The position numbers were made by a program, and so were the translations under genes. Below the pieces are notes generated by a model, which saw nothing but the letters and a program-made list of their open reading frames with translations, ran no database searches and had not been told where the DNA came from. Shown piece after piece: positions 1 to 8,894 of a DNA stretch of 64,000 bases. This DNA comes from Mycobacterium sp. 852002-50816_SCH5313054-b (GTDB taxonomy: Bacteria; Actinomycetota; Actinomycetes; Mycobacteriales; Mycobacteriaceae), in assembly GCF_001667185.1 (NCBI RefSeq), contig NZ_LZIC01000044.1, positions 1 through 64,000 on the forward strand, given 5' to 3'. Within the stretch, counting starts at the first letter, position 1, and each line of letters starts with the position of its first letter.

Positions 1-2
1 CG

Positions 3-3000
3 TTGGCCCCGATCGGCTTGCGGATCGGTGTGCACACGGGTGAGGTGCAGTTGCGCGACGAGGGCAATTACATCGGCCCCACCGTCAATCGCACGGCGCG
101 GCTGCGCGATCTGGCCCACGGCGGGCAGGCAGTGTTGTCGGGCGTGACTGAGTCACTGGTGGTCGACACACTGCCCGCCGACGTGTGGTTGAAAGATCTT
201 GGCAATCACGAGCTACGGGGTGTTTCGCGTCCTGAGCGGGTAGTCCAGCTGTGTCATACCGATCTACGCAATGACTTTCCGCCCTTGCGTGAGTCGACAA
301 GCGTTGAGAGACACAATCTTCCGCAGCAATTCGCCCGTTTCGTCGGTCGCGGCCCACAGCTGACCGAAGTGCGGAAGTCCCTGGCGCATAACCGCATTGT
401 GACCCTGACGGGAGCAGGTGGGGTCGGCAAGACGCGCCTGGCGGTGGAAGTCGCGAACCAGCTTGCGGCCGAATACGCCGATGGTGTCTGGTATGTGGAT
501 CTGGCGCCGCTCGCCGATCCCGATGTGGTGCCGGTCGCGATGGCTCGGGTGCTGGGCCTGCCCGATCAGCCCGGCCGCTCGACGTTGGATACGATGCTGC
601 GGGTTGTTCGCGACCGCCAGATGCTGATTGTGCTGGACAATTGCGAGCACCTGCTCGACGCGTGCGCCGAGCTGGCTGTCGCTCTCTGGACTGCGGCGCC
701 GGGGCTGACGCTGCTGGCGACGAGTCGTGAGCCGATAGGAGTCAGTGGCGAGGCGACGTGGCGGGTGCCGTCGCTGTCGTTGGCCGATGAGGCGATCGAG
801 TTGTTCACCGACCGCGCGCGTTTGGCTTACACCCGCTTTTGCCTGACCGACGACAATGCCGCCGTTGTGGCCGAGATCTGCGGTCGCCTCGACGGGATAC
901 CTCTGGCGATCGAGCTGGCCGCGGCGCGGGTCCGGGCGTTGTCGCCGGCCGAGATCCTTGACAGCCTCCATGACCGCTTCCGGTTGTTGACCGGTGGTTC
1001 GCGGACCGCGGTGCGCCGCCAGCAGACCCTGCGCGCCTCGGTGGATTGGTCGCACGCGCTGTTGACCGAACTGGAGCGCGTTGTGTTTTGCCGGCTGGCC
1101 GCATTCATGGGCGGCTTCGATCTGGATGCAGCCCAAGCGGTCGCCGCACATGGGGAGGTGGAGCGTTTCCAGGTGCTGGACCTGCTCACCCTGCTGGTGG
1201 ACAAGTCGCTGGTGGCGGTCGACGACAGCGGGGCGCGAACCCGTTATCGGATGCTGGAAACGGTGCGCCAGTACGCGCAGGAAAAACTCGGCGAGTCCGG
1301 CGAAGCCGACGCCGTGCGCACCCGGCACCGCGATTACTACGCGGCGCAGGCGGCCCTGCTCGACGCCCCGGCAGTTACGGACCACGAGCGCCGCATTGAG
1401 CAGGCCGAGATCGAGATTGACAACCTGCGCGCGGCCTTCGGGTGGAGCCGCGAGAACTCCGACATCGATCTGGCTCTGGCGCTGGCGTCGTCGTTACAGC
1501 CGCTATGGATGTCCCGCGGCCGCCTACGCGAGGGGCTGACCTGGTTCGACACCGCCCTGGCCGACATCGAGCAGTACTACCCCGGGGTGCTGGCCGCCGT
1601 GCGGGCGCGGGCGCTCGCCGACAGGGCGATGCTCGCCATTTGGGCGGGCGCCGCCGACAGCCCGGACCAGGCTCAGCAAGCTCTGGCGATCGCCCGCGAG
1701 GTCGACGACTCGGCCCTGCTGGTGCGGGCGCTCACCGCCTGCGGTTACATCACCGGCCTCTTCGACACCGAGGCAGCCCGGGCGTACGTGGCCGAGGCGA
1801 CCGGCCTAGCCCGGCAGTTGGGCGACCGGTGGTTGCTTTGCCAGGCCCTTGTCGCGCGAGCCATGGGGGCGCTCACGGCGGGTGACCCGCTCGCGTTGCG
1901 CGTGGCCGCCGGGGAGGGACGCGATCTCGCCGACGCAATCGGTGACAAGTTTGACGCGCGCCGGTGCCGCTGGGGCCTTGCAGTCGGACAGGTATTCAGG
2001 GGTGATCTGGCCGGCGCGGTAGCACAATTCGCCGCGGTGGCCGCCGAGGCCGAGGCAGCTCACGATCAGGTGTTCAGGGTGGATGGCCTCGCGTTCCGGG
2101 GCGTCGCGTTGGCGTACCAGGGCGACACCGCCGCGGCCCGGGCCGCCGCGGGTGCGGCCGTCGAGGCCGGCCCAGAACTGGGTGGGCCTAAGGCGAGTCT
2201 CGCGTACTTGGCGTTGGCCGCCGCGGCGCTGGCCGTCGGCGATGCTGCGACGGCGCTGGACGCGGCCGAGACGGCGTGGCGGCACGTGAGTGCCCTGCCG
2301 CTCCCTGGGGGGAAGCGACGCGTTATTGCTGCGCAGGCCGCGCTGGCGGGCGGGGATCTGGACGCGGCGCGCCGCTGGGCCGACGAGGCCATGCCGACAG
2401 CGACGGGCGTGTTCCTGTCGGAAGCGTTGACGACACGTGCCCGCGTGGCGATCGCGCAAGGTGAGCCGGACGAGGCTGACCGTGACGCCCACGACGCGCT
2501 TGCGCACGCCGCCGAAGTCGAGGCGTACCTACTCGTCCCTGACATCCTGGAATGCCTCGGCACTCTGGCCGGCGAGGCGGGCGGTCATCTGGAAGCGGCC
2601 CGGCTGTTTGGTGGGGCAGACGCCATTCGCAAGCGCATTGGCTCGGTCCGGTTCAAGGTCTATGACGCCGCGTACGAGGCCGCGGTGGCGGCGCTGCGAG
2701 AAGCAATGGGCGAGTGCGACTTTAACGCGGCATGGGTCGAGGGCGCGGCGTTGTCCACCGAGGAGGCGATCGCCTACGCGCAGCGTGGCCGCGGCGCACG
2801 CAAGCGACCCGCCAGCGGCTGGGGATCTCTCACCCCTGCGGAGCGCGATGTCGTCCGACTCGTCACCGAAGGGTTGGGCAACAACGATATCGCGACCCGG
2901 CTGTTCGTATCGCCCCGCACCGTGCAGTCGCATCTGACCCACGTCTACGCCAAACTCGGTCTCACCTCTCGGGTGCAACTGGCCCAGGAGGCGGCCCGCC

Positions 3001-3008
3001 AGGCGTGA
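3..3008 (+). CDS. Cyclase-homology/AAA-type ATPase/LuxR transcriptional regulator, 5'-truncated
   Basis: The reading frame is open to the left edge, so the N-terminus is missing. The first ~80 residues are the end of a class III adenylate/guanylate cyclase homology domain (IGVHTGEV, then NRTARL). A P-loop ATPase follows, with Walker A GAGGVGKT near residue 137 and LIVLDNCEHLLD as Walker B near 208. A long alanine-rich helical, TPR-like region comes next. A LuxR-type helix-turn-helix ends the protein (LTPAERDVVRLVTEG to the C-terminus). This layout is known from a mycobacterial family of large signalling regulators (Rv0386/Rv1358/Rv2488c type). Target genes are not visible. It ends 7 bases from the convergent rhomboid-like gene. 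Confidence 0.9.
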   Translation: MAPIGLRIGVHTGEVQLRDEGNYIGPTVNRTARLRDLAHGGQAVLSGVTESLVVDTLPADVWLKDLGNHELRGVSRPERVVQLCHTDLRNDFPPLRESTSVERHNLPQQFARFVGRGPQLTEVRKSLAHNRIVTLTGAGGVGKTRLAVEVANQLAAEYADGVWYVDLAPLADPDVVPVAMARVLGLPDQPGRSTLDTMLRVVRDRQMLIVLDNCEHLLDACAELAVALWTAAPGLTLLATSREPIGVSGEATWRVPSLSLADEAIELFTDRARLAYTRFCLTDDNAAVVAEICGRLDGIPLAIELAAARVRALSPAEILDSLHDRFRLLTGGSRTAVRRQQTLRASVDWSHALLTELERVVFCRLAAFMGGFDLDAAQAVAAHGEVERFQVLDLLTLLVDKSLVAVDDSGARTRYRMLETVRQYAQEKLGESGEADAVRTRHRDYYAAQAALLDAPAVTDHERRIEQAEIEIDNLRAAFGWSRENSDIDLALALASSLQPLWMSRGRLREGLTWFDTALADIEQYYPGVLAAVRARALADRAMLAIWAGAADSPDQAQQALAIAREVDDSALLVRALTACGYITGLFDTEAARAYVAEATGLARQLGDRWLLCQALVARAMGALTAGDPLALRVAAGEGRDLADAIGDKFDARRCRWGLAVGQVFRGDLAGAVAQFAAVAAEAEAAHDQVFRVDGLAFRGVALAYQGDTAAARAAAGAAVEAGPELGGPKASLAYLALAAAALAVGDAATALDAAETAWRHVSALPLPGGKRRVIAAQAALAGGDLDAARRWADEAMPTATGVFLSEALTTRARVAIAQGEPDEADRDAHDALAHAAEVEAYLLVPDILECLGTLAGEAGGHLEAARLFGGADAIRKRIGSVRFKVYDAAYEAAVAALREAMGECDFNAAWVEGAALSTEEAIAYAQRGRGARKRPASGWGSLTPAERDVVRLVTEGLGNNDIATRLFVSPRTVQSHLTHVYAKLGLTSRVQLAQEAARQA

Positions 3009-3015
3009 AGGGCGA

Positions 3016-3822
3016 CTACGCCGGCCGCGGAACGAACTCGGGCTGCGAGACGTCGGTGCGCGTCCGCGACACCTGCGAGGCGAGGAGCGCGATCAGCACG
3101 CCCGCCACCCCACCGGCCGTCGCCACCTCCGACGATCCCGACAGCACGAAATAACCGAACGCGGCCCCACCGCCGAGCAATACCAAGCGCACCGGAGTCC
3201 AGTGGACAGCCGACGGCAGCCGATACGACAGGCCGATGCCGAGCAGCAGCGCCAGCACGTGCCCGACGGCGGTGAAGTCCGCGCCCGAGGCCGCCATCAG
3301 CGCGATGCCCAGCCACCACCCGACCCACACGTGGCGCCAGCGCGCCGGTATGGACGCCGTCAAAGCGCCCAGTACGCAGACCGCGCCGTAGCTGACCCCC
3401 ACGTCGCTCGCCCGCGCAACGGAGAACGGCAGCCACCCCACTTTCAGCGCGACGATCAGCCCCGCCGCGACGAGGAGCGTGGCACCGATATGGCCGACCG
3501 CGAACGCGACCACCAAACCCTTGCCGCGCCAAATCAATTCGCCCAGGGCCAGCAAGCAGACCAGCCACGGTAGCCAGAGACAGATATTCCCGCCGTCGTC
3601 GACGAATGCGCTGCCGACGAGCGTGCTCAGGCGGCCGTGCGCGAGATTGTGCAAGTTGGTGCTCATGCGGCTCACCGCGACCTCGCGCGCTTGCGGACCG
3701 AGCGCATTCAACATGACCGAGATCGCGGCCAGCAGGGCGGCGTAGGCCGCCGTGATGCGCACCGAGGCCGCGTGGGACAACACCCGCGCGGCCCGGCTCT
3801 CGCGAACGGCTATGGCATACAT
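3016..3822 (-). CDS. Rhomboid-like intramembrane protease
   Basis: A 268-residue protein with about six hydrophobic segments. Two features fit a rhomboid serine protease: GVSYG near residues 142-146, matching the GxSG-type active-site serine (S144), and H188 in a following membrane helix (AVGHVLALLLGIG), matching the partner histidine. The loop NLHNLAHGRL near residues 56-65 resembles the histidine-rich conserved stretch before the rhomboid core. The start at 3822 was chosen because it overlaps the end of the upstream LysA-like gene by 13 bases; a longer start at 3855 would run 46 bases into that gene. Co-transcription with the LysA-like gene is likely. Proteolytic activity is inferred from two residues only. 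Confidence 0.65.
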   Translation of the reverse strand: MYAIAVRESRAARVLSHAASVRITAAYAALLAAISVMLNALGPQAREVAVSRMSTNLHNLAHGRLSTLVGSAFVDDGGNICLWLPWLVCLLALGELIWRGKGLVVAFAVGHIGATLLVAAGLIVALKVGWLPFSVARASDVGVSYGAVCVLGALTASIPARWRHVWVGWWLGIALMAASGADFTAVGHVLALLLGIGLSYRLPSAVHWTPVRLVLLGGGAAFGYFVLSGSSEVATAGGVAGVLIALLASQVSRTRTDVSQPEFVPRPA

Positions 3823-5183
3823 CGTGATTCGTCTTCGTCGGAGTGGCCCGACCAACCGCGGTCTCGGGCGAGCAGGTCGGCGACCGTCTCGCGGCGCACC
3901 AGCTCACGGGCCCTGCCGCTGGCGACCGCGACCAGCGGCGGGCGGCCCACCAGGCTGCAGCTGGATCCCATCGAGTAGTGGTAGGCGCCGGTGCAGGCCA
4001 CCGCCAGCAGGTCGCCGGGATGGATGTCGGCGGACAGCTCGACATCGCCGGCGATCTCGTCGCCGGCCTCGCAGTGACGACCCACCACCGTGACCGGCGC
4101 GGTGTCGGCCGAAGAATGCCGATTGGCCAGCGCCACCGTGTATTTCGCGTCGGCGCCCGCCACGCGTGGATTGTCGCTCATGCCGCCGTCCACCGCGACG
4201 AAGGTGCGCCCGTCGCTTTGGCGTTTGACGGCGACCACCCGGTACAGCGTTATCCCGGCGCGGGCGGCGATCGCGCGGCCCGGCTGAATCACGATCCGCG
4301 GTCGGGGATAACCGTATTTCGTGCAAGCGGATTGGAGTGTGGCGTGGGTGACCGCGCCCAATGCCCGCGGATCGAGCTCGGGATCCCCGGACCGATAGGG
4401 AACCGCGTGGCCGCCGCCGAGGTTGAGCTCGCCCAGCACGATCCCGTGGCGGTCACGCACCTGGGCCATCAACGCGATCACCTGCCTGATCGCCTCGCCG
4501 TACAGCCCCACATCGGCGAGCTGTGACCCCAACTGGCAGTGCAGCCCGACCAGGTCGAGCCACGGCTGATCCAGGACGCGCCTCACCGCGCCGTAAGCCT
4601 GGCCGCCCGCCAACGCAAATCCGAACTTCTGGTCGATTACCCCGGCACTCACCGCGCCGGCGTCGATGTCGGGGACCACCCGGATCAGCACCCGTTGGCG
4701 ACGGCGCACCCGCCCGGCCAGCAGCGCGATCTCGTTGGGTGTGTCGATCACGATTCGCCCGACCCCGGCGGCGACCGCGTCGTCCAATTCGCCGGCGGTC
4801 TTGGCGTTGCCGTTGAGGATGATCTTCGCCGGCGGCACCTCGCCGGTGAGGGCGGTGGCCAGTTCGCCGCCGGAGCAGACGTCGACGCCCGCGCCTTCGT
4901 CGGCTGCCCACCCGGCCACGGCCGCGGTCAGCAGCGCCCGACCGGCGTAAACCACCTCGGCGCCGGGAAGCGCCGCCCGGTAATTGCGGATGCGGGCCCG
5001 GAAATCTTGCTCGTCGACGACGTAGGCGGGGGTGCCGAACGAGGCGGCCAGGTCGGTGGCGGCGACCCCGCCGACGCACAACCGGCCCCTCTCGTCGAGG
5101 TAGCTGCTCAGCGGCCAGATCGCCCGGTCGAGGCGCGGATCCACCTCGTGCCGCGGCGATGAAACCAGCTCGAACAGCGTCAT
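3810..5183 (-). CDS. Diaminopimelate decarboxylase (LysA)-like paralogue lacking the PLP lysine
   Basis: A 457-residue protein with the fold-type III decarboxylase layout: TIM barrel then beta domain. Recognisable motifs are DVCSGGEL (about 101-108), HCQLGSQ (215-221), GGGHAVPY (256-263), HCEAGDE (370-376) and GAYHYSM (399-405). LysA enzymes carry a lysine in YAxKA that binds PLP as a Schiff base; here that stretch reads VVYAGRALL, with Arg82 in its place (codon CGG). The glutamate of EPGR, which contacts the PLP ring nitrogen in the family, is Gln300. The Cys371 and Tyr401 positions are kept. Normal LysA catalysis is therefore unlikely. It may be a pseudoenzyme, perhaps a binding or regulatory protein, or a very diverged enzyme. 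It overlaps the rhomboid-like gene. Confidence 0.8.
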   Translation of the reverse strand: MTLFELVSSPRHEVDPRLDRAIWPLSSYLDERGRLCVGGVAATDLAASFGTPAYVVDEQDFRARIRNYRAALPGAEVVYAGRALLTAAVAGWAADEGAGVDVCSGGELATALTGEVPPAKIILNGNAKTAGELDDAVAAGVGRIVIDTPNEIALLAGRVRRRQRVLIRVVPDIDAGAVSAGVIDQKFGFALAGGQAYGAVRRVLDQPWLDLVGLHCQLGSQLADVGLYGEAIRQVIALMAQVRDRHGIVLGELNLGGGHAVPYRSGDPELDPRALGAVTHATLQSACTKYGYPRPRIVIQPGRAIAARAGITLYRVVAVKRQSDGRTFVAVDGGMSDNPRVAGADAKYTVALANRHSSADTAPVTVVGRHCEAGDEIAGDVELSADIHPGDLLAVACTGAYHYSMGSSCSLVGRPPLVAVASGRARELVRRETVADLLARDRGWSGHSDEDESRCMP

Positions 5184-5235
5184 ACGTCCACGGTGCAGGC
5201 GTACGGCGGGATCCGCCTCGTTCTTAACGAAGCTT

Positions 5236-5249
5236 TCACACCGGTGTGA
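5236..5249. promoter_or_regulatory. 14-bp perfect palindrome upstream of the LysA-like gene
   Basis: TCACACCGGTGTGA is a perfect palindrome. It lies about 53 bases upstream of the LysA-like start, in the 193-base divergent gap before the SDR gene. Size and position fit a dimeric repressor site. No regulator can be assigned. Confidence 0.4.
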
Positions 5250-5340
5250 TTAATCTTCACAGAATTCTGCGCGGCCGCCGGGCTCATCCGCGCCTTGACG
5301 AGCTCGTCTGGGTGCTGCTACACATGGCGTGCGGCAGAAA

Positions 5341-5358
5341 ATTGGGCGATCGCCCAAT
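5341..5358. promoter_or_regulatory. Perfect 18-bp palindrome, probable TetR operator of the SDR-P450 operon
   Basis: ATTGGGCGATCGCCCAAT is a perfect palindrome ending 18 bases before the SDR start codon. The core TTGGGCGATCGCC recurs at 8021-8036, just upstream of the tetR gene at the other end of this small cluster. The pairing suggests one TetR protein controls both the SDR-P450 operon and itself. Confidence 0.7.
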
Positions 5359-5376
5359 ATTGGAATCGAGGTGGCT

Positions 5377-6213
5377 ATGGCGGGCCGGATGGACGGCAAG
5401 GTCGCGTTCGTGACCGGCGCGGCGCGCGGGCAGGGCAGAAGTCACGCGGTACGGCTCGCGCAGGAGGGCGCCGACATCATCGCCGTCGACATCTGCCGGA
5501 AGTTCGAGGCCTCGCCGGCGGACGGCGCGACGCCCGAAGACCTCGACGAGACCGCGGGACTGGTGAAAAACGCCGGCGGGCGCGTCGTCACCGCCGAGGT
5601 CGACGTTCGCGATTTCGACGCATTGAAGGCCGCCGTCGACAGCGGGGTGGAACAGCTCGGGCGCCTGGACGTCATCGTCGCCAACGCCGGCATCGGGACG
5701 ACGGCGGGAAAGCTGCACAAGACCGACGAGGCGCTGTGGCAGGAGATGATCGACGTCAATCTCAGCGGGGTCTGGAAGACGGTGAAGGCGGGCGTCCCGC
5801 ACATTCTGGAGGGCGGTCGCGGCGGCTCCATCGTCCTGACCTCATCGGTGGCGGGTTTCAAGGCCTACCCGCACGTGGGCCATTACGTGGCGGCCAAGCA
5901 CGGTGTGATCGGGCTGATGCGTTCGTTCGCGGTCGAATTGGGTCAGCGCATGATCCGGGTCAACGCCGTCCTGCCGACGCACGTGAACTCGCCGCTGCTG
6001 ATGAACGAGGCCACCTACCGGGCGTTCCGGCCGGAGCTGGAGAACCCCGGACCCGACGACCTGGCGCCGGTGTGCCAGAGCTTCCACTACCTGCCGATCC
6101 CCTGGGTGACCCCCGAAGACATCAGCAACGCAGTGCTGTTCCTGGCCTCCGACGAAGCGCGCTACATCACCGGCGTCGCGCTGCCCGTGGACGCCGGCAG
6201 CTGCCTGAAGTAA
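5377..6213 (+). CDS. Mycofactocin-type short-chain dehydrogenase/reductase
   Basis: A 278-residue classical-fold SDR. It has the NAD-binding motif VTGAARGQGRSHA near residue 11, NAGIG, the SS pair before YVAAK (catalytic Tyr/Lys), and the late VNAVLPTHV motif. The insert after the second strand (IAVDICRKFE... through EDLDETAGLVKNAGG) is typical of the SDR subfamily tied to mycofactocin, in which the nicotinamide cofactor is not freely exchanged. The ATG at 5377 fits the family start; the frame extends upstream to 5329 but that would run through the operator. It is followed after 10 bases by a P450 gene, suggesting joint oxidation of an alcohol or sterol/terpenoid-like substrate that cannot be identified here. 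Confidence 0.88.
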   Translation: MAGRMDGKVAFVTGAARGQGRSHAVRLAQEGADIIAVDICRKFEASPADGATPEDLDETAGLVKNAGGRVVTAEVDVRDFDALKAAVDSGVEQLGRLDVIVANAGIGTTAGKLHKTDEALWQEMIDVNLSGVWKTVKAGVPHILEGGRGGSIVLTSSVAGFKAYPHVGHYVAAKHGVIGLMRSFAVELGQRMIRVNAVLPTHVNSPLLMNEATYRAFRPELENPGPDDLAPVCQSFHYLPIPWVTPEDISNAVLFLASDEARYITGVALPVDAGSCLK

Positions 6214-6223
6214 GGAAGCATCG

Positions 6224-7426
6224 ATGACCGTCACCAGTGACACCGACGTCTACTACGACCCCTACGACACCGGGATCATCGCCGACCCGTATCCAACCTA
6301 TGCGCGGCTGCGCGAAGAGGCGCCGATCTACTACAACGAGCGGTACGACTTCTGGGCGATATCAAGGCATTCCGACGTCGAACGCGCGTTGGCCAATTGG
6401 GAGGTCTTCTCCAACCGCCGCAGCGACATCCTCGAGCTGATCCAGTCGAAATTCGACATGCCCGGCGGCGTCATGATGTTCCAGGATCCGCCCGAACACA
6501 CCAGGCTGCGCGGCCTGATGTCGCGGGTCTTCACGCCGCGCCGGATGGCCGAACTCGAGGACCAGATCCGGCGGTACTGCGTGCGGTGCCTGGATCCGCT
6601 CGTCGGCTCCGGCGGCTTCGACATCATCGCCGAACTTGCGTCGATGATGCCGATGCGAGTGATCGGGATGTTGCTGGGAATCCCCGAGTCCGAACAGGTT
6701 TCGGTGCGCGACGCCAACGACGCCAACCTGCGCACCAAGCCGGGCGCCCCGATGAAGGTCGTCGACGCCGACTCCATCGCCGATGGCCGCATCTACGCCG
6801 ACTACGTCGAATGGCGGTCCAAGAACCCGTCGGACGACCTGATGACGACGTTGCTCAACGTCGAGTTCGACGACGAGCACGGGGTGCACAGGAAGCTGAC
6901 GCGCAAGGAGGTGCTGCATTACACCCAGGTGGTCGCGGGCGCCGGAAACGAGACGACGGGCCGGCTGATCGGCTGGCTGGCCAAGGTGCTCGCCGAGCAC
7001 CCCGACCAGCGCCGCGAGGTCCGCCAAGACCGGTCGCTGCTGACCCGGGCCGTCGACGAGACGCTGCGGTTCGAGCCCACCGGTCCCCACGTCGCCCGTT
7101 GGATGGCAACGGATTTCGAGTGCTACGGCAAAACGGTTCCGGCCGGCAGCGCCATGTTGCTGCTGTTCGGCGCCGCCAACCGCGACCAGCGCCGCTACAC
7201 CGATCCGGATACCTTCGACATCCGACGCGACAACATCTCGCACATCACTTTCGGCAAGGGCGTGCATTACTGCCTGGGGGCGAACCTGGCGCGACTCGAG
7301 GGCCGCGTCGCACTGGACGAGATCCTCAACCGCTGGCCGGAATGGGACATCGATTACGACACGGCGCAATTGGCGTCGACGTCGACCGTCCGCGGCTGGG
7401 AGCGCCTGCGGGTCGTGCTGCCCTAG
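6224..7426 (+). CDS. Cytochrome P450
   Basis: A 400-residue soluble bacterial P450. The I-helix proton-relay segment is VVAGAGNETT, the K-helix ExxR is ETLR, and the heme-binding loop FGKGVHYCLG contains the cysteine thiolate ligand at about residue 350. Length is usual for bacterial class I P450s. It is the second gene of an operon with the mycofactocin-type SDR (10-base gap) and converges on tetR. The substrate is unknown. No ferredoxin or reductase gene is adjacent, so electrons must come from partners elsewhere. Confidence 0.93.
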   Translation: MTVTSDTDVYYDPYDTGIIADPYPTYARLREEAPIYYNERYDFWAISRHSDVERALANWEVFSNRRSDILELIQSKFDMPGGVMMFQDPPEHTRLRGLMSRVFTPRRMAELEDQIRRYCVRCLDPLVGSGGFDIIAELASMMPMRVIGMLLGIPESEQVSVRDANDANLRTKPGAPMKVVDADSIADGRIYADYVEWRSKNPSDDLMTTLLNVEFDDEHGVHRKLTRKEVLHYTQVVAGAGNETTGRLIGWLAKVLAEHPDQRREVRQDRSLLTRAVDETLRFEPTGPHVARWMATDFECYGKTVPAGSAMLLLFGAANRDQRRYTDPDTFDIRRDNISHITFGKGVHYCLGANLARLEGRVALDEILNRWPEWDIDYDTAQLASTSTVRGWERLRVVLP

Positions 7427-7431
7427 GTCGG

Positions 7432-8007
7432 TCAGTCGCGCCGCTTGGTCGGCATCTCGAACCGGTCAAGGAAGCGGTTGACCAGTGTGACGGCCTCGTC
7501 GTGGCCGCCCTTGGTGCCGAGCGTCTGCTCGAGGATCAGGGTGCGCCCGATCGCGGCGATGACGACCGCGATGCCCGCGGGCGGGAATTCGCTGGGGTCG
7601 AGGCCATGTTCGCGGACGATGAAGTTCAGCGCAGTGATCTGCATCTCGCGCCACCGCTCCTGCCACGCGGAGATCTCCGCCCGGATCTCCTTGCGGTGGT
7701 TGGCAAGCCCCATGAACTCCAGCAGCAGCCGGGCGTCCTTGGGTTCGACGAGCGTCTCCCAGAAGGCGTGCAGGGGCCGCTCGGAGGCCAGCGCTTCCCG
7801 TTGCCGTTCCAGGTAGGCCGCGGCGCCCCGGCGGAACACGTCCAGGTACAGCTCGTCCATCGTGGGGAAGTAGTAGTGCACCAGTGCGGGTTTGACCCCG
7901 GCTTCGGCGGCGACGCGGCGCGACGTGGCCGCGGCGTAACCCTCGTCGACCATGATGCGACTCGTCGCGTCGATCAGCATGTCCCGAGTGGTGGAGTCCC
8001 TGGCCAT
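7432..8007 (-). CDS. TetR-family transcriptional regulator
   Basis: A 191-residue regulator. The N-terminal helix-turn-helix is clear: MLIDATSRIMVDEGYAAATS, then VAAEAGVKPALVHYYFPTMDELY, with the HYYF signature before helix 4. The C-terminal ligand-binding half is divergent, as usual. ATG at 8007 is preferred over TTG at 8010. It is convergent with the P450 gene and has the operator at 8021-8036 immediately upstream; the same site, as a perfect palindrome, lies before the SDR-P450 operon. It probably represses itself and that operon until a small ligand, perhaps the P450 substrate, binds. Confidence 0.88.
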   Translation of the reverse strand: MARDSTTRDMLIDATSRIMVDEGYAAATSRRVAAEAGVKPALVHYYFPTMDELYLDVFRRGAAAYLERQREALASERPLHAFWETLVEPKDARLLLEFMGLANHRKEIRAEISAWQERWREMQITALNFIVREHGLDPSEFPPAGIAVVIAAIGRTLILEQTLGTKGGHDEAVTLVNRFLDRFEMPTKRRD

Positions 8008-8020
8008 CAACGGACCCTAA

Positions 8021-8036
8021 ATTGGGCGATCGCCAA
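8021..8036. promoter_or_regulatory. TetR operator copy at the tetR promoter
   Basis: ATTGGGCGATCGCCAA differs from the 18-bp palindrome at 5341-5358 only in its right end. It begins 14 bases before the tetR start codon, overlapping the expected ribosome-binding and transcription-start region. It also lies 115 bases before the divergent, frameshifted SDR, so both directions could be controlled. Confidence 0.65.
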
Positions 8037-8150
8037 AAATCAACCGCGCGCCGCGAGGGAATCGGCCCCAACTTGACCCTCGTCGCGCGCGGGTGATAGG
8101 CAATGTCCAGTCCCCCATGCTGGGCGGTCGCTCAGGAAAGGCGGGTGCGC

Positions 8151-8853
8151 GTGAAGACTGCGGTGGTGACCGGCGGTGCGTCCGGGATTGGCCGGGCGGT
8201 CGCGGAGCGATTGCGCAGCGACGGACTTCGGGTGGCGGTCATCGACCTGTCGCCCACCGACGACGGGTTCGGCTACGTCGCGGACGTGACCGATCGCGCG
8301 CAGGTCGACGCCGCGATGTCGGCGATCCGGGACGCGCTCGGCCCGATCCTGGTGCTGGTCAACGCGGCCGGCGTGGAAGGCTTCAAGAAATTCCTGGGCA
8401 TGTCCTTCGAGGAATGGTCGAAGGTGATCGACGTCAACCTGAACGGTGTGTTCCACACGATTCAGGCCGCGCTGCCCGACATGGTCGAGGCGGGTTGGGG
8501 GCGCATCGTCAACGTTTCGTCGTCCAGCACGCATTCCGGTCAGCCGTTCATGGCCCACTACGTCGCGGCCAAGTCCGCCGTGAACGGCCTGACAGTCGCT
8601 GGCGCTCGAATACGGGCCGAGTGGGGTGACCGTCAATGCGGTCCCGCCGGGGTTCATCGACACGCCGATGCTGCGCAGCGCCGAGCGCCGGCAGCTGCTG
8701 GGCGGCACGGTGGAAGACCACATCGCGCGCACGCCGGTGCGCCGGGTGGGCACGCCGGAGGACATCGCCGCCGCGTGCGCGTTCTTCGCCTCCGAGGAGG
8801 CCGGCTACATCACCGGCCAGATACTCGGCGTCAACGGCGGACGCAACACCTGA
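8151..8853 (+). pseudogene. Short-chain dehydrogenase/reductase disrupted by a frameshift
   Basis: The first part (GTG at 8151) encodes a normal SDR: VTGGASGIGRAVAE, NAAGVEG, VSSSSTHSG, HYVAAKSAVNGLT. At 8595 the frame breaks. The expected continuation (SLALEYGPSGVTVNAVPPGF) resumes in the +1 frame and runs to the stop at 8853 with TPEDIAAACAFFASEEAGYITG. Comparison with typical SDRs (GLTxSLALEYG) suggests two bases are missing at 8594-8596, deleting part of one codon. Without repair the N-terminal frame reads on into the next gene as an implausible fusion. It may be a recent pseudogene or a sequencing error. It lies next to tetR and may share its operator. Confidence 0.8.
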
Positions 8854-8894
8854 CCCGGGGGTTAGGAAGTGGCGTTAATGGGGAAGGAATACTC

